DNA of 64,000 nucleotides from Aureobasidium sp. EXF-3400 (Eukaryota > Ascomycota > Dothideomycetes > Dothideales > Saccotheciaceae). How positions within the stretch are numbered: position 1 is the stretch's first letter; each line of letters opens with the position of its first letter. The notes below the pieces were generated by a model. That model was not told the origin of the DNA and made no database searches. It saw only the letters and a list, made by a program, of their open reading frames with translations. The stretch is from positions 53,321 through 117,320 of the forward strand of contig SWBL01000143.1 in NCBI GenBank assembly GCA_024195585.1, in the 5' to 3' direction. Below, piece after piece: positions 53,728 to 64,000 of the stretch. Position numbers and translations under genes: made by a program.

Positions 53728-54585
53728 ATGTCAAGTAGACAATGGTGTAGATGGAATTCCCACCTTGCGCCTGCCAACACTCGTGGTCGACGCACACCTC
53801 TCACCAACAATCATGGCTTGCCTGTGTCTCCTGCTTTGCAACCAGCCAAGCAAAGGCCTGCTCGCGAACAACAGCCGCTTGAATCTTTGACGCCTTTCCG
53901 AAAAGCAGTAGCTGCCAACCCGTATGCAAATGCCCTGGCTACTCCTGTTCGCCAATGTAACTACACGGCCGCCAGACTGCCTTCGCATCATCTACTGCCA
54001 TTTGCTACTGTTTTCCGTCGACATGAGAATGACAAACTTGTTCCATACCTCGCTCCTGTTGACAAGTCTCGACAGACTTCACGCGCCTACATTCTCAATT
54101 CTCGTCAACTCCTGAAAAGTCTTGACCAGAAGAAGAACTGGCAGCGCTTACTGGGCCATGACCTCAAGTTTGGTTTGAAGAACAGAAATGACTATCAGTG
54201 GCCTAGCCAGATGGACGACATCATCCTCTCTCAGCTACGTTCTTCTGTGGTTCGTATATTGACCTGGCTTCTCAGCAAACCAAATGCAAAGCTGGTCATC
54301 CCATTTGAGTCTATCAAAGAGTGTCCTTCGTCGGCATGCATCTTGCATCTCCGTAAAGAAAGTCAGCCGCAATCCCTCTCGGATCCCAGTATCTCACAGT
54401 ATCACCTGTCGGACCTACTAGGCCATGAAGTACTGGATGAACTCATCAAGAATACTTCTTTTGCCGAGAAGGATGCTTTAATCCTTGCACAATCATACAT
54501 GACAGTGTCTGCACATGTTGCTATCGCGAGGTTATCCACTTTTCTATCTTCTTCGGACACTCCTTCAGAAGGTTCGAAGACATGA
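53728..54585 (+). CDS. Fungal orphan, unknown function
   Basis: Single exon, 285 residues from the ATG at 53728 (an upstream frame extension has no ATG). N-terminal basic, low-complexity part (residues 1-75) with TPLTNNHGLPVSPAL and LTPFRKA, which carries SP/TP-like sites. Then a well-structured region with NSRQLLKSLDQKKNWQRLLGHDLKFGL, DDIILSQLRSSVVRILTWLLSKPN, and a helical end. No recognised domain. It is head-to-head with the spindle-pole coiled-coil gene (280 bp between starts) and tail-to-tail with the carrier gene (68 bp). It is likely real because of length and composition, but it could be a lineage-specific gene. Confidence 0.65.
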   Translation: MSSRQWCRWNSHLAPANTRGRRTPLTNNHGLPVSPALQPAKQRPAREQQPLESLTPFRKAVAANPYANALATPVRQCNYTAARLPSHHLLPFATVFRRHENDKLVPYLAPVDKSRQTSRAYILNSRQLLKSLDQKKNWQRLLGHDLKFGLKNRNDYQWPSQMDDIILSQLRSSVVRILTWLLSKPNAKLVIPFESIKECPSSACILHLRKESQPQSLSDPSISQYHLSDLLGHEVLDELIKNTSFAEKDALILAQSYMTVSAHVAIARLSTFLSSSDTPSEGSKT

Positions 54586-54653
54586 TTGGATACTGTCTGT
54601 ACAAAGTTGCGAACGATATATCGACCCTAGCCCCTAACGCCCATACATTTCGT

Positions 54654-55769
54654 CTACTTCATCATGACAGGGGCGACTTTCTTCGCCTGCTCGGCTGCGA
54701 ACTCTGCAACCTTTTGCAGCTTCTCTGCCCGGAGCTTGCGCACATATCTGAAGAGAAGAACGAACATGAGTTCCATTCTTTCTTTTGTCATCATCAGAAG
54801 GCCTTGTACCAACAAGCCTTTCAAAATCTGAGGACCGATGCCCTTGAAGAGAGCCGTAGGGCCTTCGTGATCAATGATGTACTTCATCACTTCGAGGAAA
54901 GAACCGAAAGGCTTGCCCATTCTAGCAGGTGGTGGTCGGGATTGCAAACCAACCTTTGCAACGATGAGTGGCTGGGTAGCAATGGTTGCTAGTGCCTTGG
55001 ACATTGCGCCGAGTACTGTTGGTGTTAGAGTCGCGCTGGTGGTATCAAGATGGCATTCGCAACTTACAGAAGGCCTCGTGTGGTCGGAGGTTTACTTTGC
55101 CGGGATAGAGAACGTCCTTGAGTCTTTGGTATGCACCGTATGTGATGGCTGGATTCACAACAAGCACCAAACTCGCCTTCATACCTCTCCACAACCCTGT
55201 CCAGCCGTCCTCGCTGTTGATGACCTCTCTTGCTGTTTCCAACATGCCCTTCTTGTCTCCCTTTGGTTGTGTCTGTTGTCTCGTCGTAACGACTGCAATT
55301 GGGATTGTGAAGAGCTGTGCAAGTGCTCCGGCGACTGCACCTAAGCTGAGCTCAATGGCGGTCGAGGGAGGTCCTGGAATGGTGGCTCGTGACAAGTACA
55401 AGTTTCGGACAGACGAGTACCAGTAGAAGTAGGCAAAATTGGCGCTTACGACTCCAAGAAGCGAACCAACCATGCCCGAATAGAGACCTGCTAAGCCTTC
55501 GTCCTCGATGATACAGTTGATTGCATGCAGGGTGCCTTCGTAGTGTCGGTCATTTGTGGTAGTCGAGACATCTTCCGGCCTTCTCTTCACTTGAACTTGC
55601 AGACGCGTCTTGACACTGCCGGCAGATTAGCAGCTGGAACACCTTTGACCAGAAATGAGGCTTCATACATGTCCAGCGGGTATACAAGAGCGTTGGCGAA
55701 AAGAGCGCCAGTCGCACCAGCGATTGCCAGTCCCCATGGCGGAATGGCTTCCTTGGATTGAACGCCCAT
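54654..55769 (-). CDS. Peroxisomal-type adenine nucleotide transporter (mitochondrial carrier family)
   Basis: Three exons read on the minus strand: 55769-55669, 55615-55068, 55015-54654, giving 336 residues. Three carrier repeats are present: the first carries PLDIVKTRLQVQ, formed across intron 1; the second has IPIAVVTTRQQTQ; the third has QPLIVAKVGLQSR. All have the P-x-[DE/IP]-x-x-[KRT] carrier pattern in variant form. The central RGMKASLVLVVNPAITYGAYQRLK resembles the ANT1/PMP47-like peroxisomal carriers, which import ATP and exchange it for AMP to activate fatty acids. Another carrier subfamily is possible. Introns are 53 and 52 bp. The divergent calpain gene begins 890 bp away. Confidence 0.88.
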
Positions 55770-56660
55770 TATTCGGTCGAGCGGGCTTGTGAGGGTAGTT
55801 GGTAGGTAGAAGGATAGACAGACGGGCTGGGAGTTATAACTTCCGTGTCTGTCGATGGGCTACCGGGTTCCTGACAAGTTGCGATCTGCCTGATCTCCGG
55901 ATTCAAATTCTGGTGCTCGGAGCTGGGAGCACAAGTTTGTTTGTACGATTGAAGGGTGTGTATGGCGACCTCGGTCGGTGTTGCAACCAACGTCACCCCC
56001 CGAATTATTGTTTTTGCCGAGGTCTTTCGGCTACTCTATCACAAGCAGATAAGGATGTTGCAGACACTGTTGAGAATTGAGGCCCATCACTTAGCTTCAG
56101 GTGAAAGGTTTCTTCTTCAACACTCTGAAAGATCAATAAATTCAGTCTAGAACGATCTGTTCTTCGCCAAATCCTTCGCAATCACAGAGCGAAGCGTGTT
56201 CTCGAGATGGGCGGAACGAGAAGATGTCTTCTCACAAGAGTCAATTCCGAGTTGGTTCCGCATGCGGCATGACCTCCCCGCGCTAAAGTCTGCAACCCCA
56301 GTACACTCCGACAATAGCAAAGAGCATTTCTATACTATCAAAAGGCAAGATTCCTTTCAGAAGCAGGGGCATGACCAAAGAGAGCTGTAAAGATGTCGTC
56401 TCTCAGTGGACACTATCCTTGTTCCTAATAGTATTATGCATTTTTGCAACTAAATGCGTTACATACTTTAGTACACAAGGAGGATGCCAACGAGCTTCTT
56501 GCTCGAAAATCTGGGGAACGCGGCAATCCAAGCTCAAAGCCGCAGCGTTTCCAAGCCCGAAAAAGCGCCCCCACCTTGCGTCAACATCACATGCGCCAAT
56601 CAAGTTGAATAAACACATCCGGCGCGATTCGAGATCCTGTGTTGCCGATGGGTCTCGAGG
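55770..56660. promoter_or_regulatory. Divergent spacer between the carrier and PalB genes
   Basis: About 890 bases with both promoters. Several short open frames overlap, none supported. Confidence 0.5.
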
Positions 56661-59493
56661 ATGACTTCCTCTGAAGACATCTCGACCTTGAGGTCGAAGA
56701 TTCAGGTTTGTGACAAAAACACATATATCCAACAAGGCTGACAAGATCTAAGACACTTGAACATGAAATCCCCTCTGCGCCATCCCGTGATGCTGCACTC
56801 GAGATGGCCATCGAGGCCGCCCAGCACGCCATGAATGCCATGAGACTATCACAAGACTCAGAGACTAAGAGATCGATGAGGAAAAAGTGTGATTTCTTTC
56901 TTGATGAAGCACAACGCATCAAAGTTGCGAGCGAATGGGTACCTCGCTCCGAAATTGATATCACTAGAGTGCGCAAGCTGGTCGAGCCGAAGTCAGATCG
57001 TAGACTGCCTACTTCAGAGCAGATTCTACTTCTAAAAGCTTCTCAGCTCAATGGCTTCAAATTTCCTCCATGGACTGGCGCACCGCAAAACTCAGACTTC
57101 CAACTCTCGGATGGTCAGGAGCGATTCACGTGCGTTCAGCTCTTGATGCGCTCACTCATAGATCGACACTGATGGATGAGTAGTGACAAGCCCAGATTGC
57201 GTCTCTCTTCTGCACAGCTCGAAGTGTTCGACGATTGGAAACGTGCGGCTGAGGCTCTTCCGCCGCCGGCATGGTACACACCTCAAGAGAGACAAGCAGG
57301 TCCCACCATGAGCTCGTCGCGTACCATTGATCTCGTCCAAGATGCCGCCACCGATTGTTCAGTTGTTGCAAGTCTTTGTGCTCTGGTTGCTCGCGGTGAA
57401 AGAGGCCATGCAAAGGTATGTGCTGCTGATGGAGGAACCATCTACCACATGTAGCTGATTCACTGCTAGATTCTGGGCTCCATGATGTTTCCCTATGACG
57501 CTGACCAGGGACGTCCCATCTTGTCTCCGAACGGCAAGTATACTCTCAAGCTCAACTTCAACGGAACCCACAGAAGAGTCGAGATCGACGATTTTCTCCC
57601 CGTATCGAAATCATCGCGAGTCTTGCATGTCGTTGATCGTCACAACCCCAGTCTGCTATGGCCTGCCTTGATCGAAAAGGCTTATCTCAAAGTCAGAGGC
57701 AGCTACGACTTTCCAGGCAGCAACTCTGGTACCGATCTTTGGATTCTGAGTGGTTGGATTCCTGAGCAAATATTCTTGCAAAGGTATGCCCAGACAATCA
57801 TCTCAATGACATCGAAAACTTCTCTCATTAACATGAATTTTACAGTGACGATACCATTCCCAATAACATTTGGAAGCGTATTTTCAAGTCGCATCAATAC
57901 GGCGACGTCCTCATAACCATGGGCACTGGCAAAATCTCTAGTCGCACCGAGCGCGCCATTGGTCTTGCAGGAGAACATGACTACGCCGTATTGGACATGA
58001 GAGAGGTCGATGGACAGAAGCTGATGCTCGTCAAGAATCCCTGGTGCGAAGGGATGTCGTGGCGAGGAAGCATCCCTAGGTCTCCTGTTGATAATCAAGA
58101 TGATGAAGACGAAGAAGTCCTCCCCTCATCACGAGATCTGTTGAATCAGGATGACAAGCTAACACCCGGCACTTTTTGGATAGATCTTAACAGTGTGATG
58201 CAATACTTCGAGTCCATCTATCTAAATTGGAACCCAGGACTCTTCAACTACCGTCAGGACATCCATTTCGCCTGGGACTTGTCAGCATCATCCTTGAGCA
58301 GCAAGTACAAGAACTTCGGCAACAACCAACAATTTCGCGTGTCTGTGGTAGCTCCATGTACTGTATGGTTTCTTCTGAGCAGGCACTTCAAGGATGGAAG
58401 AGAAAACGACCATCCTCCAGAATACATCAGCCTATACTTGTTCGACAACAATGGCGCGAAAGTCTACCTCAGTGATGGGGCTTTGCACCGCGGACCTTTC
58501 GTGGACTCCCCACAAACTCTTCTTCGTCTGGATAACATGGAAGCCGGCAAAAAATACACGATTGTCCCAGTTGAACAAGACCTCGGATCCACCATTCACA
58601 CTTTCACCCTCTCTGTTTTTGCGGAGCAACGCATCGCACTCGATGAAGCACCCAACAAGTTTTCTTGTCAAAAGACAATCACCGCCGCTTGGACGGACGA
58701 GACTGCAGGTGGTAACGCACACTCGCCGACGTATTCACAAAATCCGCAGTTCAGCATTGTTGTCCCTGCGAGAACACCAATCGCATTGCTTCTCGAGACG
58801 GACGTGGAGCAGTTGCACGTTCATGTCAAATTGGTGCATGGTCGAGGCTCCCGGGTTCAAGCAGTGAGGTCCAAGGATATTGTGTTCGATTCGAAAGACT
58901 ATCGCCGTGGATGTGCTTTAGCACAATACGCAGAGCTTGAAGCAGGCACTTATACAATCATCTGCTCTACGTTCGAAGCTGGACAGAAAGGCAACTTTAG
59001 GCTGCGAGTAGACAGTATGGTGGCTACACAACTTACGATACTCCCACGGCAAGGTGCAGGACGACTGGGACGCGCTTGGGCCAAAGCAATTTTCGAAGGA
59101 CAGCAACGTATGCTAGCAGCACCAATCGCGCCTAAACGTCTTACCAAACTCGATGTTTTCGTCAAGCAAGTTCAGCAGGCGGGCCTGCAAGAGACTGCAA
59201 AGACGGGCCAGAGTCGGCAAAGAAGCATGATCCGTGTTACATTGGAGATAGGCACGGGACCTCAGCGACGAATCTTGATTGCCAGCTCCAATGGCGAATA
59301 TAGCGATTCATCCGCTGGAGTACGAACAGGCGAGATTGATCTCTCACCACAAGAGATGGGCAAGGTGTGGCTGGTCATCGAACGGATGTTTACGCCTATG
59401 GACTCGCAAGGAGAGATGTTCGAGATTGAGACATTCACAGATGCACCTGACACGGTCGACATAGGAGTCTGGAGGAGATGGGAGGTCGACTGA
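56661..59493 (+). CDS. PalB: Calpain-like cysteine protease PalB/RIM13 (pH signalling)
   Basis: Five exons: 56661-56705, 56753-57129, 57184-57415, 57470-57783, 57846-59493, giving 871 residues. The N-terminal MIT domain (residues about 20-70, LEMAIEAAQHAMNAMRL) binds ESCRT-III. The calpain core has the catalytic cysteine in AATDCSVVASLCA, the histidine in GEHDYAVLD and the asparagine in LVKNPWCEG. Two C-terminal beta-rich C2-like domains follow (for example FRVSVVAPCTVWFLLSRH and FSIVVPARTPIALLLETDV). PalB cleaves the transcription factor PacC/Rim101 under alkaline conditions at ESCRT sites. The junctions keep the family sequence: FTDKPRLR, HAKILGSM and FLQSDDTIP. Confidence 0.95.
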
Positions 59494-59957
59494 ATGGTGG
59501 TAAATACTCTAGAGTGGCAGAGTGGCTTCTTGGTGCTACGACCTTCCCGTGTGCTAAAGACTGTCACAGTGTAGCTATAGAAATGCACAACACTTTCGCT
59601 GTGGCTTCCGCAGACGAACCCCTATTGAAAGCTATCTTCATAATTAGATTCATACTCGAAAAGGAACGCAAGTGTGCAATTCGATGACTTAGCTTCGGAT
59701 GAGTGATGTCTCGAAAGGTTGGTAGCAAACAAGCACCCGCCCGAGCCGCGCCGTTTGATCCCCGCGACTGTCTGTGCGCATTTGACCCTAGGTAGCATCC
59801 TACGCGTGCTAGACTTTCATCTCATTCACATGTAAATAATTGGTCTTTCCTTTGTGTACAACAATATTCTTGGCCTGCAGTGCGCTTCGTTGCTGTAGAG
59901 GCGAGTAAAAAAGCATTGGGGTGGTATTTTGGCATGCGCCCTTCATAAGACAAGCCC
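59494..59957. other. Spacer between PalB and the F-box-like gene
   Basis: PalB 3' flank and promoter of the next gene. No gene or RNA feature recognised. Confidence 0.5.
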
Positions 59958-62754
59958 ATGGCATCCTCTGAAAGTCACCAAAGTGGACGCCGACATGCGA
60001 CTATGACCAACCACAATCCTTCTTTGCTCAGCCAGGATATCGATGGCGTTCTTGTTACAGGACCCGGCAAGGCAACACGGCCAAAGCATCTGCTCGATCT
60101 GCCCGTAGAGATCCTCAACGCCATCCTGAGAGAGGCATGTCGTTTCACAACAGCATCGGCGCATATCGACTGACTTGTCGCAACAGCTGAATCATACGAA
60201 TGACTTGACTTCTCTTGCTCTCTGCCATTCGACACTTCATGCTCTGACCATACCTTACATCTACAGCAGATTCGACATTGTCTGGCCTGACAATGCTACT
60301 GGATCAGAGCCACGAGCCGGCGTCGATGCTCTTACTTATGGCCTCTCTACCTTGGTCATGGCAGAGGAGATTTTTGACAATCGTCGTGGTCAGTCTATGG
60401 ATCAACGGATAAGGAGACGTCGCGGCAACCACTTTGCTTCCTTTACCAAAAAGTTCTCGTTAGGCAATGGTCCATCAGAGTGGGTCCAGGATTGTGAGTC
60501 GTTGATTTTTGCCATCTGCTGGCTTGCTATTTGCTCTTCTGGTTCCTAAAATTTGATCCATTGCAAAGCAACCGGCTGCATCAGAGCAGACTCCACAGCT
60601 CGAATTCTACTTCTGTAAGAAACGTGCTAACCTGATTGTAATAGACCTCATCACAAAAGAGGGTGGCAAGATGCTTGGTACTCTTGTCGCACTAGCAGTG
60701 GCTCGGATGCGAAGCCTTGAGTCTTTCACATGGGATATGCCCACTGGCGTACTTAGTGCTGTATGGGACGCACTCTCGTCATTAGCCGACCATGAAGACG
60801 ACAAGCCTTGTCGCTTAGAACGAGTCGCTGTTCGTTGGCACGATAACTATGCCGAGCCTCGTAGCCCTCCTGTCCATGTCCCACACCAACGCGGCGATGC
60901 ACCTCCTCGCTTGAGTGCTTTGAACCATGTCGAGAATCCATCTTTTTCTATACTGCCTCCACTAAAAAGTTTAAGTGTGCTAGACATCGATGAAGTTCAG
61001 TACCTCGACGAGCTGAGTGTTCTGATTCATCGCTCGGTGGATAAGCTACGCGAGTTGCGGATTGGAATCGCAAATCTTGCCAAGCACAGAGAGTTCAACT
61101 ATGTTTGGGAAGGTGATGATGTCCAACAGATCGACCGAGCCAATCCTGTCATGTCATGCATCACGATCGGCGAAAAGCGTCTGGCAGGTGTTCTCGGAAT
61201 CTTGACAGGCATGATCTTCGACCTGCGATCTGTTGAATCTCGGGCTGGACGATCGAGTCGACTGAGGCGAAGGTCTAATGTAACCATTGGCACCTCGCGA
61301 ATCTCAAGCATCCTCGACAGCACATTGGATACATCGACTGTTGTCCCTGATGATGGTCTTCTGAGCTCTGAGACAATAGCAGCAGGCATGACGGGTTCAT
61401 TATTAGAGGTCGGCGCTGACGACGAAACGATCAGCAGTGTTGAGCACATTCAGGCTACTCCCAAGACTTCGACATCTGGTTTAGCCACACATGAACTCTC
61501 GAGCACTACCATTGAGCGTTCATCAGTCACACTACCTTATCGTCTTAAGGATTCTCCGGACACGCAAGGCAAGAGTTCTTCACAAGAGGATGACGACCAG
61601 CCATCAGAATTATCGAGAAAGCTTTTGCTAGATTCGCTCGAGCTGGAAGATGTGCCCTTGTCAATTCCTGTAATGCTGAACGCCATCGATTGGTCCATCT
61701 TGACCACTCTCACCTTACTCCACTGTTACAATCACGAACTTTTGTGGAAAGCTTTACGTCGCCAATTCGCGTCTAGTCCGTCGTCTACCAAACCAAAATA
61801 TGTGACCGGATTGGTCGACCTTACCTCACAACCATCGAGCAGACACTTGAGATCAGAAAAGACATACAGGCTGAATCTGAAACACATCTCAACGGATACA
61901 GTAACGTCTTCGTTGATCTCATTCATCAAGGAAACGCTTCGACCAAACAGTCTGGAGTCGGTGTTCTTCTTGCACACTTCTACAAATCCTGCAAGCGTGT
62001 CTTTGGACGCCATATTCAATGGTGTGATACGCAGACATCGGACTAGTTTGAGCAAACTTCTGATCGAAAGCGGCGAGAGGGGAAGTGTGGAGTTACCAGG
62101 GGCTAGCGTCATTTGGCGACAGTGGATGTTCAATCGAGAGATCATCAAGTTCCTGGGAAAGATGCCGTGTCTGAGGGAGCTGGGTGCTGTACTGGACTAT
62201 CGCGACTGGGTGAGTGCAACAGAGGCGATGTTTGAGTTTCTCCTTTTTACTGACAATCTGACTAGCACTTCTTCTTGCAACGCCTTCCATCTCTGCCGAA
62301 GCTCCGATCGCTATACATACCTTACCTTGTTAACCACAGCCAACCAAGCATCCCGGATACCAGAGAACTAGCCCTCCAGGTTGTGGATATTGTGGCTCTT
62401 CGCCCAGAATTGAGCCTCTGCTACCTCGGTATTATGAAGAAGTGCTTCGAGATACTGGAACAGCAATCGGGCTCGAGAAGCTCAGATCACAGCAGAATTG
62501 GAGTCGGAGATGACTCTGGGAGTGAAGATGAGGACGATGACGATGAGCGCTCGGTTGACGAAGACTTTGAAGACGGTCACAATGACGACGATAATGACAG
62601 TGAGGATGCGGCCTCCGATACAACTGACTCTTATGAGGATAGCGAACTTGGTTTGTCTGACAACGAAAGGGAATTGCCGTCGTTGAGGCTGCGAGAGATT
62701 CTCTATTACGATGACAAGGTGTCTGTGTTCAAGGCCAGACATGCAAGGCTCTAG
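59958..62754 (+). CDS. F-box-like protein with leucine-rich-type C-terminal region
   Basis: Four exons: 59958-60134, 60187-60493, 60645-62209, 62266-62754, giving 845 residues. The N-terminal F-box-like motif (HLLDLPVEILNAILRE, then LNHTNDLTSLALCHSTLHALTIPYIYS) is completed only if the first intron is removed; its donor is GC, not GT. The centre has leucine-rich, helix/strand-alternating segments (LKSLSVLDIDEVQYLDELSVLI; FLQRLPSLPKLRSLYIP). A serine/threonine-rich stretch is in the middle. The C-terminus contains a very acidic tract (DEDDDDERSVDEDFED). It is probably an SCF adaptor, as inferred from the F-box. Target unknown. A second start ATG at 60003 is possible. Confidence 0.82.
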
Positions 62755-63327
62755 TAAGTCTTGGGATACTGATTGCATGGGGTTATGGGATGCTACAGGA
62801 CAAAGCTCAAGCCTGGTTGCTTTCAACCTTTCGGTTTTCCGTTCGATGTTGCTTTCATTACGTTACTCGATACTCTGTGGTCTTCTTGCGCTTGGTAGAC
62901 CATTTAGTTTAATGTGTGATCACTATCATTGGAGGTCCAGAATCAAACGATCGCGTCTCGAAGCTTGGTTCAGACTGTCCGAGATGCACTCTGGCTCTTT
63001 GTGCATAGCTGTTTGTTGCTGAACAGCTCTTTAAGATGCAATTTTACCCTTTCGAAAGAATTTGAACTTGTTAAACAGATTGATTTGACATGGAGAATGT
63101 GAACCCAGTAGACGGTCAGGGTAACCCCATAGGAGATGCCCCAGATTATTGATAGAAAGGAGCTCCAGACCTCGCCATCCCGAACTCAACTCTCCTACGC
63201 GTTCAACTCCACGATAGTCATCGGCCAATTTTCAACACATCGCTACAGCCAGTCAGACTTCAATTCACCGTAACTTCATCGCATCCAGACCCCGAGGCCA
63301 AGCGCATATCGAGCCGACACCATCATC
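62755..63327. other. Spacer between the F-box gene and IES6
   Basis: 3' flank of the F-box gene and IES6 promoter. An optional small intron may lie right after the F-box stop codon (see findings). No extra gene. Confidence 0.5.
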
Positions 63328-63816
63328 ATGGCGCCCATTACGACAGCATCAGACGAGAGCAACCACATGGCGCTGCTCGACAAGCTCGACATGCAAAAGA
63401 TCCACAAGCCGTTCCGCAACCCACGATGGAAGCCTGCCCAGCGCCGCAACAAGACCGTCAAGCAGATTGTGTCCGAAGCCCAGCGCAAGGAACAGCAACT
63501 ATTGCAGCAATCGGTCCAAGCCACGCGCAACAACAGTGCTGCTGGCACTCCTCAGCCTGAAGCCGCCCTGTCCGATCCGCAACCCGCGCAACCGATTGTG
63601 ACCCCGAGCTACACATACACATCCATTCAGGCTGCGCCATCCTTCAAGCCTAAGCAAAAGTACTGCGACATTACTGGTCTGCCTGCGCCATACAGCGACC
63701 CCAAGACTGGTCTGCGCTACCACAATACCGAGGTCTACTCTGTCATCAAGACTTTGAGCACCGCTCAGGTCCAGGAGTATTTGGCCGCAAGAGGCGCGCA
63801 CACCATTCTGAAGTGA
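63328..63816 (+). CDS. IES6: INO80 complex subunit IES6 (YL1-C domain)
   Basis: Intronless, 162 residues. The N-terminal HKPFRNPRWKPAQRRNKTVKQIVSEAQ and the C-terminal KYCDITGLPAPYSDPKTGLRYHNTEVYSVIK are the hallmark sequences of Ies6, the latter being the YL1-C domain. The middle has QQ-rich and proline-rich linker segments. Ies6 with Arp5 forms a module of the INO80 remodeller that exchanges and slides nucleosomes. A standard size for the family. Confidence 0.95.
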   Translation: MAPITTASDESNHMALLDKLDMQKIHKPFRNPRWKPAQRRNKTVKQIVSEAQRKEQQLLQQSVQATRNNSAAGTPQPEAALSDPQPAQPIVTPSYTYTSIQAAPSFKPKQKYCDITGLPAPYSDPKTGLRYHNTEVYSVIKTLSTAQVQEYLAARGAHTILK

Positions 63817-64000
63817 TTGGAACTGTTTACACACAACATCGCTTCGATTCCTATCTATCGGCTTACATCTACGAGCTTCGAAGGTAGCAACATACCTTGA
63901 ATGCATGTCAGTCCAACCAAGTCAAGCTCACTCCACCCACACCGACCCTTTCGAATCGGCGCTCAAGAGTGCGCTCCGGCTTATTTGCGAACGACGGCAT
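63817..64000. other. IES6 3' flank at window end
   Basis: Only 184 bases follow IES6. No gene is recognised, and anything beyond is cut by the window edge. Confidence 0.5.

Noticed and set aside
1..64000. Biosynthetic gene cluster, transposon, viral insertion or horizontally transferred block
   Set aside because: Genes are housekeeping or orphan, intron style is uniform, and no transposase, reverse transcriptase, long terminal repeat or polyketide/peptide synthase is seen.

Overview
This window is an ordinary, gene-dense stretch of nuclear chromosome from a filamentous ascomycete (Pezizomycotina). Short introns (mostly 45-72 bp, with GTATGT/GTAAGT-like donors and CTAAC/CTGAC-like branch sites), close gene spacing and the overall gene set fit a Dothideomycete. 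An Aureobasidium-like black yeast is my best guess, but that is inference from memory and not a placement. I see no transposon, gene cluster for a secondary metabolite, CRISPR array or prokaryotic segment.

Layout. 1-11 kb: an intergenic start with a GAT microsatellite, a large mitochondrial protein of unknown role (minus strand), a PARP-type zinc-finger protein with a lysine/acid-rich tail, a small CHZ-like acidic protein, the signal peptidase subunit SEC11, and the HMG-box protein NHP6. 11-21.5 kb: the lysophospholipase NTE1 back to back with PAF1, an intron-bearing tRNA-like gene, a C2H2 zinc-finger protein, and the mitochondrial lipid-homeostasis protein MCP1. 21.5-34 kb: glycine decarboxylase GCV2, a 2EXR/F-box-like orphan, the spliceosomal helicase AQR/Cwf11, a DUF4188 membrane protein, then about 1.4 kb with no convincing gene. 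34-45 kb: AFG2/DRG1, a mitochondrial-looking protein, BUD13, the alkyltransferase-like protein ATL1, a small orphan, and TAF5. 45-64 kb: MED11, TSR4/PDCD2, eIF3k, a pericentrin-type spindle pole coiled-coil protein, an orphan, a peroxisomal-type adenine nucleotide carrier, the calpain PalB/RIM13, an F-box-like protein, and IES6.

Most genes are single-copy housekeeping functions: Pol II transcription (PAF1, TAF5, MED11), chromatin (NHP6, IES6, CHZ-like), splicing (AQR, BUD13), ribosome and translation (AFG2, TSR4, eIF3k), and organelle metabolism (GCV2, MCP1, ANT1-like). They do not form a pathway cluster. The one notable pairing is TAF5 and MED11, two Pol II pre-initiation components transcribed divergently from about 280 bp.

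Exon structures given here were built by reading splice sites and checking that the frame and family motifs continue across each junction. The points most worth a second look are: the 140-nt tRNA-like locus with an ambiguous anticodon arm; five regularly spaced SUMO-consensus motifs in the PARP-finger protein; two possible TAF5 N-termini with a TATA-like palindrome in the first intron; a probable GC-AG intron; a 13-nt microexon in ATL1; and a substituted Walker B glutamate in the first AAA domain of AFG2. I did not find a convincing undescribed multi-gene system.
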